Shown here piece after piece: positions 30,092 to 42,882 of a stretch of DNA of 64,000 bases. A program made the translations under genes and the position numbers. How positions within the stretch are numbered: the first letter of the stretch is position 1; every line of letters begins with the position of its first letter. Under the pieces are notes generated by a model. It was not told where the DNA came from, made no database searches, and worked only from the letters and a program-made list of their open reading frames with translations. Origin of the DNA: Isoetes taiwanensis (lineage: Eukaryota; Streptophyta; Lycopodiopsida; Isoetales; Isoetaceae); the NCBI GenBank assembly GCA_021234155.1, contig JAJEKV010000240.1, positions 250,001 to 314,000 of the forward strand, read 5' to 3'.

Positions 30092-33000
30092 TGTAACCCA
30101 TGCTTTTCCCCTCTGCCTGATCCAGGTATGGATCATGTGGGAAAGATAGTCTTAAGTGTCTATGCAAAACACATTTGAACTTCTAGCAAGTACCTGCTAT
30201 TTGCTACTCATCCTAGAATTGTACTATTGTACTATTCAACTCCATCATCTTGACCTTTATTTTGTGGGCCCTTGACATTTATTTCAAGTGCCAACTACCC
30301 TAGCATGCAATGGATTGACGGTCCTTTGTGCATTTCGAATATAGCTCCATACCCTTCAGTAGTAACTTTGGAGTACACTCATTTTTCTCTCCTTCTATGG
30401 CTACTTGGATTACTTCTCCAAGATGTTTATCATATATGTACATGGTATGTACATAATAAACATATCCACAATACTAGAGCTCTGCTCTAACGTAGCTAAA
30501 ATATAACCTTCGTAGTTCTTATGATGTGGATGTACCACTTACTTCCCAAATGGGCAGGGGCCAACTCTATGTTGGACTTGTACATGCGGATGTATTCACA
30601 TGTGCAGGCCAAGATGCAATGACGTGACACGCCCATGTATAGAGGGTTCTTCGATGGCCCGACTTTTCGGTTTTACCTTATCTACATGTGTTACCTTTTT
30701 GTTACGGTGATGTTTGATATCGGACTTCGGTCCTTAAACCTTCTTATGATAAGTATATCAAATGCACCTTGGTGCTTAAACTCTTCCATGTTTTAAGCTT
30801 TCATGCTATTACCTTTGGAAATAAGGAATTACCTTCCTTTTATGTATACTTTCTTCTATTGCGTTTTTGATTAACAGTCATTTGTTTGACTAACCCCAAT
30901 CTTTGAGGAAAGCATTATTTCTAAGAGGGGAGAATGTGACATTCCACGTATTTATACGGTATAATGTATAAATAAGTCGACACGTCACCCAATAAAAGGC
31001 GCCACCATGGAGTATCTTAACCTAAGGGGTTGACCTAAAAGGGATGAATTTAAACTTATGGTACTTTAACCCCGTACATAAACTATAATTTTCCCATGGG
31101 ATTATGCCATAGTTCCAAAGGTTTCTACCATAGTCCAAGGCCCTTTCTAAAGGTTCGTTCAGTTAATTTCGTTTAAGCCATGTTTTGTCACACCTAACCT
31201 ATTTTTCTTAAATTAGCATGTCAACCTCAACTTTTGATCCCTTTGAATGTTGTCGCGTCTTTGGCTCCCTCATAATGAAGCGGAGGCACTAAAACCTCCT
31301 GGTCTTCTAATAGGAAACCCAATGTTTCAATCTTCGTTAGTAACCGCCATATGATTATCCAATTCCTTACCCTCTTAAGGGTTTCAAAGTCATAATCTCT
31401 AACGGGTCTATGCCGCAAGGCAACGGATCCTCGGCCTCTACTTAGGTACCTACAATTGTTCCCCAGGTAGGGTAACTCTTAGGATATATGGACTACTGGT
31501 CTATATAATCTCACCCCTTCTAATCTATACCTCTCGTCTTGATTTTTATCGGGACATGGAATTTCTATCTATTGCCCTCTTCTCGGTTATCCCTAAAGAT
31601 GTAATCACCAAAGTCGTTGTACTCCTTCTTCTCTTCTCTTCAATGGGGGGGGGCGATTTGATATATCTTTTATTCCCAAAACCAAATAAATGCTCTCGAC
31701 TTATAACGTTGAAGTAATTCATTCATATCTGGAACCTTTGAGTAGTTAACCTCTCATTATCGGTTATTCCAATACCGTTCCAACCATCCTCGGGATGTTC
31801 TTCAATGTGACATCACCGTATATGCTAGACTTACTCTAGCTATTCTCATTGATTTAAACTCTTCTCATCTCCCTTAGTAATAGCTTGAGTGCATATCTCG
31901 GTGGACCATACCTTAACCCAATATCTTAGGTATATAAGCATATCATTATGCTTCTTACGTAAACATTGCCACGTAGCGTGCCACCAGCCTTATGCGAATA
32001 TTCTACCATCTTCCAATATGACATACATCGGATGTCACTGTCGACATCCTTGATATCCTCGCTAGTGTAGTATTTGATACTACTAAGTCCTTCCAACATC
32101 CAAGACCGCTACGTTGTTATTATATGATATAGTAACATGTGTGCACCAACCTTAAGTCTACACTCATATGTAACTCGTTGACATAGGCATCTAGTTATAT
32201 TCCTACTTGCTACCAACTTATTTCCTCAACTTGGTTATCTCGGTACCCTAGACATGTCTCTAGTCTTAGTTTGCCTTGGTCCTCAACCTCTAGTCATAAC
32301 TTCCACTGCGGGCAAATGCCATCTTAAGTTCCTTGTGGACATGTTTGATCTCTAGTATAAGAACTCTTATCTTCATTACTTCCGTATTCATATGGAATGT
32401 GAACTAAAAGTTCTAGTATATATCCTATCTTCTTTTAGTTATGTTTTTTCTATTAAATGGTCCTAGTACACATATACCAACGCGGAGTTACTCCTTGGAA
32501 TATACACACCATACCAAGTCCAGACCACATCCTCCTTGGTGAGATGTTCATTGGGAGCCTACCTTGTTCATACTCTAGACTTAGGTATATTCAACGTTCT
32601 ATATTCGAAACGTTGTTTACAACAACTTTCAAGCACCTCTTGTCTCCCACTTGTCGTGTGGGTACATTACTTGCCTTCCTAATGTATCATTAGTTGAAGG
32701 TCAACTTTCCTTCATAGTCTGGCTTCACCAAAGATCCAACATACCTTGCAGTTTTTAGATGCTTGTGCCTGTTCCTCCCAATTGTCGTCTTCTCTTGACC
32801 TTATGTGCAAACTACGTTCCACATTATTGTCGATCTCTTATTCGGCATCTCCATGTTCCCGGCCGGACATCGGGATGTGTCCATTTCCTTAATTTACATC
32901 CTTCGTAATGGTCATGCATTTGACCAACGTCATTGAGCGTATCCAAGTGACTATGTCGTCATCTTATTCATGCACCCCCTTGCATTGTTATTGCACACCT

Positions 33001-34441
33001 CAGGAACACCAATCTTCTTACGAAACGTAACTTATGCGTAATTTTATAATCCGTAGTTTATGGATCCACATCCTCATACAACATTATTCTCGACCTTTCT
33101 GCGAGTCATACCTCCATTCAAGTGGCAATAGCTATAAAATGTCGAAACCTACACTTCAAGTGGTCTTCCTTTCGTGAGTTTGGGTACTTATAATTCAGAT
33201 CCACCTTAGCCTAGTACTTCTCTAACGTGGTCGATGGTAGATAATCATAAACCACTTCTCCATCGGATATATGGTGCTATATCCGGTCTCCTTTCGTGGA
33301 ATGGCAATATCCATCATTATATAATAGCCTCAAAGCGGGACCAGGCATGTCTTCCGGGAAGTGGACACCATAGTCACAAGCTGTCCTTACGTGATCTGGG
33401 GGATTGCATGGCCATAGCTAACCGCCGGATAGCGACCGGCGCGGTATCATTTACGTCGAATGTATACGTGAGATGTACCTATAAATATAAGAGTGTGCGT
33501 ATGTGTGACAAATTTTCTGAAAATAATAATAATATGAATAAGTAATTCAAAGGCGCATCGAGCGTGAATATAACCTATGGTTAAGATAGACTAGAATAGA
33601 GTGGCGTATGGAAACATTAAAGATAATTAAAGGAACTATTTAAACACATAATCAAAACATAACAAAAGGAGATAATTATGTATGTCTTACACAAGCTTCT
33701 GAGAGAATACTTGAGACTTAGATTATCTTAGAAGGTTAGGACTAGTAATGGATGAAGAACGTGTGCCTGTAGTTCATATTAGAGTATAGGGGTAAAAATG
33801 TCACCGCCAAGACGATAAAATTGTATTAAAGGGTAAGTCTAAATGTGAGGGGCATGTCAAATACTGAGGATAGGACCTTATAAGTTGTCAAAACTATAAT
33901 AACATAGGAAAACAAAAAGTCGACACAAAATTAAATTAGCTATTTGGTGTAATTAAATGGATTGCAAAGCGACGGGGAGAATATAATACATATACACGAA
34001 GTTAATATCATTAGAATCACTTTCTACTAAGCGATGCGAGCTTAATAACTTTCAGTATCATAATATAAGAACAAATAGAAGTTGCTTGTATGCATACTGT
34101 CCATAATACATAATCAATTACACGTGTGTATAGAAACAATGAATTCAAAATTAGCCATACTACCGAATAGAATACAATAGAAAGCAATTGAGACTTCCAC
34201 ACACCTTGATTTGTAATGATCGGGTCTAATCTATACCTCTACCTTCTATATCCCGGACTTATAAATTGCACATTACAAGTCATTTCAAACTTAATCACTT
34301 TGAGCGTGACAAAGTCAGTGTGATCTATAATCTCACGCTATCTCTTTAAGGAGGGAGACTTCCTCCCAATATGCGATGTATGGGCCACGGCAAGAGTAGT
34401 CTTGATCTTTGAGGGCGGCATCACTTTTAAGGTGGGGAGAA
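30092..34441. other. Interior of nested element, no genes recognised
   Basis: No frame longer than ~100 codons with protein character. A second purine tract plus LTR-like start (AAGAGGGGAGAA then TGTGACATTCCACG) occurs at 30923-30950, related to but different from the LTR start of this element. A polypurine tract ends at 34441. Otherwise AT-moderate sequence with no structure I can name. Confidence 0.5.
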
Positions 34442-36132
34442 TGTGGCGTTCCACATATTTGCTCGCCTTTTTAAGTATAAATATTGACACGTCACTATGA
34501 ATAATTAATGGCACATTAATTATTCATAAGCTAAGGTTAGCTATGTTAATAATTAAATTATAAAGGTGGAAACCTAACCTTAAACCCTAATTCGAATTTA
34601 GGGCTTAATCTAATATTAAAAGGGCCTAAAATACCAAATTAGTTAATATTAGCCAACCCGAGGAGCTGCCACCGCCCAAATCGATTGGGCAAGGGAGAGT
34701 TACTAACTTGGAACCCAAATTGGGGTTTTGCACCCCATTTCCCCAATTGAATTAGGAGCAAGTGGAGATGGAGGAGGAGGAGCGGCAGCCGGGCACCCTT
34801 GACAAATCGACTGGTGGCGCCTACCTTGGGATTGGTGGCGCCACCTTGCCCAAGTACTTGCACTGTGTGATCGAGGTGAGCATCGAGTTTGAAGGATGGA
34901 GGCACCAAGCGATAGCTTGGTCGGCGAGGAATACTGGTGGGTGGCTAGTATAGGGTGATATTCTAGGGTGGCGCCCCTTTTGGGCACTTGTGTGTTGTCT
35001 TGTATGTTCCTCGTGCTTTTATTCGTAGGAACTAACCCTTGGTTGAAAAGGTAAGTTCTCTTTATATTTTGATTCGGGTTTTGCTCTCAAAGGATGAATT
35101 GATAGTTCTTTGCTTAGTTAGCACTCGAGATGGGGGATTACGGGAGGGTAGAGACCTCACGAGCCCATATATTGTAGTATGCTCCTAGATAAGGCCTGTA
35201 TTATCCCAATATTGCGGCTGTGCACAAGAGCCCCAGGGTCATAGATGCTATGGTAATTGGCTTAGCACCGGACAAGGAACACAGTGGTGAAGTGGAGGTG
35301 GGGTCTTGCACGAACATAAAAGGCTCACAGGACTCCTATAGCGAGCTAGACACGATGGCCGGTCCACGTAGAGGGCGGGTATGGGTCCGACACTCCCACG
35401 GGTGGGGAAGGTGTGACCCGTATGGGGCACCTTGCACTTTGAGTAGATTTAGGGTGAGTAAGTCGGATACGGATGCGGGTCAGCTGATGCGCACGTATTC
35501 TCTAGCTTCGCCCATGGAGCCCTTTGTGATTACGGAAGGGGACGCTTCCGACCTGCCTCATCGGATAGGGGGCTTCATGAACCCCGAGTAGGCTCGGTGG
35601 GGGTGATGCCTCGAGCTGCGTCTCCGGAAGGCTATAGCGGCGCCATAGCGTGAATTGACCCATCTGCAAAAGTGTGCACAGGAGGGGCGGATGGAGTGGA
35701 CAACCCTAGCCAATGTTCTATGCCGATAGCGCCATGTCAAGATTACATGCGCTGATCTCTTGAGGCCTAGCCCGTCGGTCGATCCTCACGGAGTCCGAGC
35801 AGGGGTAGAACCATGGGTTTGGGGTGTTTTCTTAGGTTTAGATGCATATTCTTTGCCGTTGGTATTTGGATGGATATGCCACCCGCCATTGGTGGTTATT
35901 TATATGTGATTTATGCCGTGTGCTAACCCTTGTATTCACGCTTCCGCGACGTAGGAGCCCCATTGAAGGCGTGGGCGAATGACCCCTTCGCGTGTCCTTC
36001 TTTCGGGCATCGTATTATAGATGGCTTGAAATAGGCGAGGAGGCCCGCTCATGGCGAGTTGGTCGCCATGGGAGGGAAAAATCCCATATGTATATCGTCA
36101 GAAGGGTCGTATATGTTCGTGGAGGCGTCACA
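34442..36132 (+). repeat. Right LTR of the nested element
   Basis: 1691 bp from TGTGGCGTTCC to GGCGTCACA; preceded by the purine tract and followed by ATCGC. Confidence 0.85.
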
Positions 36133-37941
36133 ATCGCCACGATGAATGAGATCAAAGACTAAAAAGGGCACAAAATAAACCTTTGTCTTCAACAGAGAGT
36201 TCGAGGCCAGATCCGAAGAAAAATCTGCGTCTTGTGAGGGAACATCAACGGGACCATCAGCCGTATGCCACTTCAGAAGAAAGAGGTGGCGGCGGGCAAC
36301 CACATAATCCAGATAACTGGAAGGAATAGGGTAGTCAACAGGCAGGTTGAGAGCAATGGTAATGTAGCCTTCAAGTTTTGTCTGAGCCTCATCAGCAGAC
36401 TGAATAGTTTGCACTAGCTGTTGTTCGAGGTCACGGATCCTGTGGTCCTTTTCTAACAGAAGGCGTGTCTGGTCACGGACCCGTTTCTGAGAAGTGTTAA
36501 CCTGTGAGGAGGCTTGCCCAGGGGCATTGAGTCGAAGCACGGCAATCTCCGCGTCATCAAGAAGTTTCTGTTTCTGAACCTCCGTAAGCTGATCTTGGAG
36601 GGATGTTAGCTGAGAAGTCTGCGTGGAGAGCTGAGCCGTCAAAGAGGCAATCTGAGCGTCACGCTCTGTAAGGTGTTGAACTTGAGTACTGTAATTTTCA
36701 CAAAGCTCGGAGTACAAAGCGTTGAGTTTAGCAATATCTTTCTCCTTGTCACTAAGGAGGGTGTCTTTGGACTTGTGTTGCTCCAATAAGGCCTGAAGTT
36801 CGGATTGAAGCTGAGCCTGTTGATCTGCAAGTAGGCTGGTCTGATCCTGTGCACTTTTGAGATCTATGCGGGCCTGTAAGAGAGCCCCATGCTTTTCTTG
36901 AAGTTGGGCTTCCAAAGTTTGAACTTGTGCAGTTGCAGCTTGAAGGTTACGGTCAACCACATCCGAGGTCCGTGTGGGCGTGTGAACCCCATTCATAAGA
37001 GCTTCTTGGGATTCTTGTAACTTTAGAACAGCCGGCGTGAGCATCTGGCTGATATCTTGATACAACGGTGACGAGGGTCTTTGTGGTGGTGGGAGCCGGC
37101 TGTTGCCTTGTTTGTGACGTTTGGGACACATGATGAGGACTAGAGTGCTTGGTTTCTGTAGAGGAGGAGGAGCGGTGACATCGCGTGTGTTGAAGGTTGA
37201 CATGACCGTAAGAAGAAGGGCGTGAAGTGCCAATTTGATGAGTCTTAGGAAGGGGCTGGCGAGTGGAATTTTGAGAATGAGAGTTTGTGGGAGGAAAGTA
37301 ATGACAGATGAGGGCTTGAAGATGGCCTCCCACGAAGTGTCGAGGGAGAAGTGGCAGCAGAAGGCCGGACTACTTCTTGGAGAAGACGGTAGAGAACGGC
37401 AATTAGGGCCAATCAATGTGGTGGGTTGAGCGAGTAGCAGTGACTACGATATTATAGAAAGGTTTATTGATATGGGTGTTCTTGATAGAATACCCAAGGT
37501 ACTTGCGCCACAGAAACTTAACAAAAGTTTCATGGGGCTTGTCAATATTTGTGAGGCGATGCACGTTTGCATGATAAGCAGGTGCACCAAACTCAGTGAC
37601 ATCAAGATCCTGTATGGTAGACCAAGATAAACAAGGGGTTTGCAAAGGAATATGGAATACCTCGGAAATTAGGTGTTGAGTCAGTGAAAATGGTGGTGCC
37701 ATCGACCAGCGTGGTGTATCCGCGGGCCGTTGGACGATGTTAGCGATGAACCGCTTCAACCGGGTCGATTTGGAGCGGAAGTTCCATTTGAGAGAATTCG
37801 TAGAGTTTCAAGGCGTTCTGCTGACCGCATGATTCGGCCAACAAGGGCTTCACGGAAAGTGGGCGTCAAGAAAGAGACGGACTCTAAAAAGAGCAGTTCG
37901 AGCAGGGAGCTTGAAGTGTAGAAAATTTTGGTGCAGACCAT
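36133..37941 (-). pseudogene. gypsy extra ORF, N-terminal part with coiled coil
   Basis: Possible start ATG at 37941 (MVCTKIFYTSSSLLELLF), then ALVGRIMRSAERLETLRIL, a frameshift near 37755, KRFIANIVQRPADTPRW, DVTEFGAPAYHANVHRL, HETFVKFLWRKYLGY, and after a second shift near 37410 a Pro/Ser-rich linker and about 170 residues of heptad-patterned Gln/Leu/Lys coiled coil (QVQTLEAQLQEKHGALL, AQLQSELQALLEQHK, LTAQLSTQTSQLTSLQDQL). It ends LVFDLIHRGD at the nested insertion. A structural, gag- or env-like accessory role is possible; family not recognised. Confidence 0.65.
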
Positions 37942-38425
37942 GGCAAAGATTGGCGGAAAAGAACAAGTGATTCCAAGGCGGAGGATGAAAGCAAAGAACG
38001 GAGGGGAAAAAAGCGCCAGAGAGATCTAAAAGGTGGGCGAAGGGGCATGATAAGGGTGAAGCTGCAACCGTTGATGGTGCAGGGTGTCGAAAGATGCCAA
38101 GGAGGTGATTGAGAGGCAAAAATTTGGCTAAGTCCCCAAACAACAAAGGGAGAAGGAATGAACGGTGGAGATGAGGCGTGAGAGAATGATGGGATGTGAC
38201 AGGTGGCCAAAGGACACACATTAATGTTAAATGAGCGTGAAAAGAAGGAATGGCGATTAATCTTGTCAACTTCGAAGTGGGATATCATTAAAAGGAATGT
38301 GTCAGAAGGTACCATGGCTAGATATGCGGCGGGAGAAAAGATTCTCAGTTTAGAAACAGCCTTGCATTGCAAACACGTTGGCGATTTATGTGATTGGTCC
38401 ACGTCGACAAGGACTTCCTCAGTTG

Positions 38426-38747
38426 GCTATATAAGACCTAACCGGGGGAGTAAACGAAGGCATCCGATGGCGCCAAAGATGGCTGCTTCTTTGGTTTGAA
38501 CGAGGACTGCACTATGCCACGAACCGTCGAGTGGATTACCCGCAAGATGAATTATCCGGACCTCTGCGCCGCCACAATCGCGTGGCGTGAGAATGGACGG
38601 CCGGGTGTGCCGGGATGGCTGAACATCCCGACCCAAGACCAACGGATGGAGGTGGTTCGCGCACCTTATTTGGGATCTGGCGGAGAACCTCTACCACATC
38701 CTGGCATCACCTCGCTCCAAACCCGAGTAGAGGGTTTTTCTTCTTAG
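38426..38747 (+). other. Antisense TATA box and small ORF inside the gypsy element
   Basis: On the plus strand CTATATAAG (38426-38434) is followed ~32 bp later by a short ATG frame (38467-38499, MAPKMAASLV), then ATG 38514 with 77 codons (MPRTVEWITRKMNYPDL, GRPGVPGWLNIPTQDQR, GSGGEPLPHPG) to a stop at 38747. A 12-bp palindrome GGGCTCGAGCCC with T's follows (38762-38778). It lies between integrase and the extra ORF, where some plant gypsy elements carry antisense ORFs. Expression is inference. Confidence 0.45.
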
Positions 38748-39229
38748 GACTTAGTAGATAGGGCTCGAGCCCGTTTTTGTATATAGAGGCGGTGCCCATA
38801 GCGGAAATATTTGGGCTGCGCCCACATTTTGTAAAAAATTCCACCTATAATATAAATATGCCATTTGGTTTAGTCACTATCCGTTGTGTGCGTGTGCGGA
38901 GCGGCATCCGTTTCAATGGATGTGCACTTTACGTTGTATGAAATGTTTTTGAAAGCCATTAACGATGTAGGTAATGGAGTGCCATCTAACTCAGCCCAGG
39001 TTGAAAAACGCTGGGTCGAACCACTTGAACAATTTGATAAGGGCCAAGCCAGCGAAACTTAAGTTTACCCGAAAAAAAGTTTTGTACCGAGAATCATAAA
39101 GAAGAACCAAATCTCCTTCGTTGAATGTTTTGTCTTCAGCCGTTTGTCATCTAAGGATTTTTGCAACTGTTGTCCATGAAGAACACGAATATAAGCATCT
39201 CTTGAAGTTCATCCAACTGTTCCAATTGA

Positions 39230-40110
39230 TAAACCCTTTCTTTGAGTCTTGGCGGATTATGGGCGTGAGGTTGAAAATGGAGTGTTGGAAGTATGTATTC
39301 AAAGCGGCATGAGAGCTTCTTGACCATAAACCAATTTGAAAGGGGTGTGACCAGTAGCTATTTTTGAAACAAGTATTGTAAGCCCAAAGAACATTAGGGA
39401 AGTTTGTTTTGCCAATCGGTCGCGAGAAGCATCACAAATTTTCTTGAGAATTGTGACCGAGTTTTTGTTTGTGCTTTTACGCCAAACCATTCCCTTGAGG
39501 ATAGTAAGGTGTGCTCTTGTGATGATGTATCGAGGGAGATAATCCGTCGGCTCCTTGATGGTATGATTGATAAAATGGACACCACGATCAACGACCGATT
39601 CCGTGGGGCAGCCGAATCAGCGTGATGATTTGTTGATAGAGGACCTTGGGCCGTCTTTGGCCGGTGTTGTGCGGAAGTCGCGCAAGCTTCGCCCATTTGG
39701 TAAGCGTAGTCGGTGAGAACGAGAATGTAGCGGGCATGGGTGTGCAGCGGGAGGATCGATGGGTCCCACAAAAATCCATTCCCCATTTCTTTGAAGGGAA
39801 GTGGCGTGGCGACGGGCGTCAAGGGAAGAGCGTCCACGGGCGCGTGGGCGCCCCACACGCCGGGCAAGCATCACACGCGGCGGGCGTGGGCGTGAGCGTC
39901 TTTGAAGAGCGTGGGCCAAAAATAACCAGCAAGAAGGATTTTGCGTGCCGTAGTGTCACCATGAAAATGACCACCACCGAGCCCTTCATGGGCTTCTCGG
40001 ACAATATCTGGGACCTCATGAGGGAGAACACAGCGTCGAAGAATGGTATCCTTACCCTTTTTGTAAAGATGGCCTGCAACCATGGTGTAGTCACGGACCT
40101 GTGAGAAATT
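39230..40110 (-). pseudogene. gypsy integrase
   Basis: Frames in turn give the H2C2 zinc finger (EAHEGLGGGHFHGDTTARKI, then CDACPACG), PFKEMGMDFCG-type core start, HARYILVLTDYA, WAKLAR, and the C-terminal TGHTPFKLVYGQEALMPLE. At least four frameshifts. Catalytic core order matches Ty3/gypsy. Confidence 0.9.
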
Positions 40111-40179
40111 GATGTCGACGGGATTGTCGCAGGCCGGAGAGCGTGGCGTCCTACGGTGGAAGAGCGCTGTGAGGAGATC

Positions 40180-40770
40180 TTCTAGCGAAAGTCATGGAAC
40201 CAATGTGGTGTTGCCGTGACGAGAAAAGAGTTGAGCATCGGGAAAGGCGTCCCGAGACTCCGATAGAGGATCATCTGTGTGGATCGTGAAAGATAATCCG
40301 GGACAACATGAGATTTGCCGGCCTTGTGAACAATTTTAAAAGGTGCAAATTCTTGCGAGAAATACAATGCGGCCCGTGGGCGTGGATTTGTTGATCAAGT
40401 AAAGAAGTGCACGGTGGTCAACAAAAGAATTTGATTTGACTGCCCAAAAGATAGTGACGGAAGCGTTGGACTTGAAAAAATTAAACCCAAGGCTTCGCCT
40501 CGTGGCGAGTAGTTGCGTTCGTTGTAATTGAGTTCCTATTTGGCGAGCGGTTTGGTTTGTCGGTAATGCGCATCATATTCTTGAGAAAGAACAGCTCCAA
40601 TAGCAAAGGCGAGACATCGACATGGACATGAAAGGGCTTGTCCCATTGAGGAGGAACAAGAACCGGGCCTGAGTAAGCAAGAGCTTCAAGCGTGGAAAGC
40701 GACAGATCCGCCGGGAATTCCAAAGCCGGTGGATTCATCACCCGTGAGTTTATGAATGGGATCCGCAATG
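40180..40770 (-). pseudogene. gypsy RNase H
   Basis: WDKPFHVHVDVSPLL (first catalytic Asp region), then in other frames ELNYNERNYSPRGEAL, and PFKIVHKAGKSHVVPDYLSR, the usual end of gypsy RNase H (…N..ADALSR). Frame changes between each block. Confidence 0.85.
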
Positions 40771-40979
40771 GCTGCGAGTCCGGGGAATGAAGGTGGAGTA
40801 ATAATTGACCTTACCCAAGAAAAGCGTGTTTCCTTTATATTGGCCGGTGCTTGAGCCTTGAGCACCACAAACTGATTTTGGCGAGATCCGTGGTGATACA
40901 CCTTTTTTGACCACATGTCCCAACGTAACACCCGAAGTGACACAAAAGGTGCATTTTCGGGATTGAGACTAATGGGACT

Positions 40980-41500
40980 CATCACATTTCTGAAAGACAA
41001 GTTCCAATTTATCCAAATGGTCAGCCATGGAACGTAGGCGAGAGAAGTCATCTTGAAAAATTTGCAAGAAGGGATTTTCCTTCATAAAATCTGAAAACGG
41101 AGAGCATGATACGTTGAAGCGTGGATGGAGAGTTTGATAATCCAAAAGAAACCACCTTGTAGGCAAAAAGTGCCTTACGAGGGGTGGTGAAGGTAGTCTT
41201 GAGTTGGTCGATTCTTTGATTGAGATCGATTGTAGCCGAGAAAAACCATCCATGAAGGAGTACATCTCATGTCCGGCAACCTCTTCGAACCTAGTGCGTG
41301 AAGGGAAGGGGAAAATGATCACGCTCCGTGGCTGATTGAGTTTTGGTAGTCCACACAAACGCCGGATCTTACCATTGTGTTTGAGTGCAATGGCGATGGG
41401 GCTCACCCACGAGAATGTTTGACCTCATAGATCAAACCCGGCAAGGAGTTTGTTAATTTACGCCTTGACGCGATCACGGTGTAATTGGGGTTGAGCCGGA
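40980..41500 (-). pseudogene. gypsy reverse transcriptase
   Basis: KHNGKIRRLCGLPKLNQ, FEEVAGHEMYSFMDGFS (motif A with the catalytic Asp), PPLVRHFLP...FLLDYQTL (decayed motif B), FLQIFQDDFSRL (motif C as QDD; usual (Y/F)(L/I/V)DD) and HLDKLELVFQKCDESH. Order and spacing are gypsy-like; frameshifts and the altered motif C make it inactive. Confidence 0.85.
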
Positions 41501-42369
41501 ATCGTTGCTAGGCTGGCGTGCATCGGACTTGGTAGGAATGGTGAGTTCCCCAAGGTTTTGTTGATCCCAGAAGATCTCTCAGCTCGGTGAAAATGTGTTT
41601 GAACTTTTGAAAAGCGTGGCGGCCCCTGTTACGATGGGGTGTGGGAAGATTGGCGTTAATCGGACAAAGGTGATTGTTGCCTACGCCCACAATCTCGTCG
41701 AGAGTCCGAATATGGGGATAACTTCCATGTCTGGACAATATGGAGGGGAGGTTGAAGCATAACGGGGATGCGTGCCTCTGGCGTGGTGAAAAAGAGAGGT
41801 TGCCGAGTTTCCTCAGCGCAGGTTGCTTCATGGACGGCGTGTACTTCCACGAGAACCGCGAGGAGGTTCGGCGTCGAAAAGTGATCAACACGTTGGATTG
41901 ATTGCAAGGAGCCGGGTAAGGGTCAAGCAAAGCACCCACGACCTGGTCACGATCAAGAGTCATTTCTCCCCAAGGATCAGTATAATTCGGGTAGGATGAC
42001 AGGAGGCGCACTTCGCAGTGGAGCCTGAACTTGATAAATATTAAAGGCGTCCTCGAGTCCGGTGTCGGAGAGAGAGGGTTCAAGCATTGTCGGCGGAAAT
42101 GATTTTGCGGTTTCCAAGTCCATGGTGGCATTGAGGTGACCATTAGTGATGACTAAGCGATCCGCGGGCCCAAGAATGAATGCTCTTGGCCCTGGCGGAG
42201 AAAAAGGTCTCACGACCAACATTTCATAATCACTGGATCTTCTCCGGCCTTCCAAACATCAAATTCAAGGGGAATCGAGATCACCTATGTTGATGTGAAG
42301 AAGAGGCGTGGCGCTTTTGAGGTCTCGTGATATGGCCATTGGCCAATTTGATGTCATATGGGGACACGA

Positions 42370-42490
42370 TAGAGTTGTTTGATGCCCATTTGTTTTTGGA
42401 GTTTATCCGTGATGAGATTGACCGCGCTACCTCGGTCAATTTGAACATGATTGACTTGTTGATTGCCCACCGTGGCATGGACCGTGGGAG
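42370..42490 (-). pseudogene. gypsy aspartic protease
   Basis: In one frame VGNQQVNHVQIDRGSAVNLIT, the retropepsin active-site block, with the usual DTG/DSG as DRG. It lies between the zinc knuckles and RT as expected. Flanked by frame changes. Confidence 0.6.
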
Positions 42491-42882
42491 TAGAGGTAGC
42501 AACAGCCCCAACCAAAGCGGTCGGGGAGTGGTAAGCGGTCCTTGAGAGCGGAGACGAGTTTCAAAATTGTAGCCAAGCTTAAAGGAATTTTGATTTTGGC
42601 TAGCTCCTCTTGGAGTTCAGAGGCACATGAGAAAAAGGATCTACTGGATCCCAGTGCGGGGAGTGCGTGGTAAGGAAGCGGCAACTTCTTTGAGTAGGTC
42701 AACCTCCGCGTGCGATATTGGGATATATCCGAGAGCGTGGAGGTTGAGACGTGGAAGGTGCGTCTTGTCGTTGTTGAGCTCGTGGTGGCATGGACATTAG
42801 CCAACGTCGGCGGCCTTGGCAGGCTTGCATGAGGTTCAAAATGCTTTGGCGAACTTTAGGCATGACATTCGGCATGAGTTTC

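Larger units (their letters stand above)
28398..36132 (+). mobile_element. LTR retroelement nested in the gypsy extra ORF
   Basis: Two ~1.69-kb direct repeats (28398-~30091 and 34442-36132) starting TGTG(A/G)CGTTCCAC, a purine tract AAGGTGGGGAGAA (34429-34441) before the second, and near-perfect flanking duplication ATCGT/ATCGC (28393-28397, 36133-36137). Excision restores the extra-ORF frame. The 4.3-kb interior has no recognisable gag or pol frame, so it is non-autonomous or fully decayed. Confidence 0.85.
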
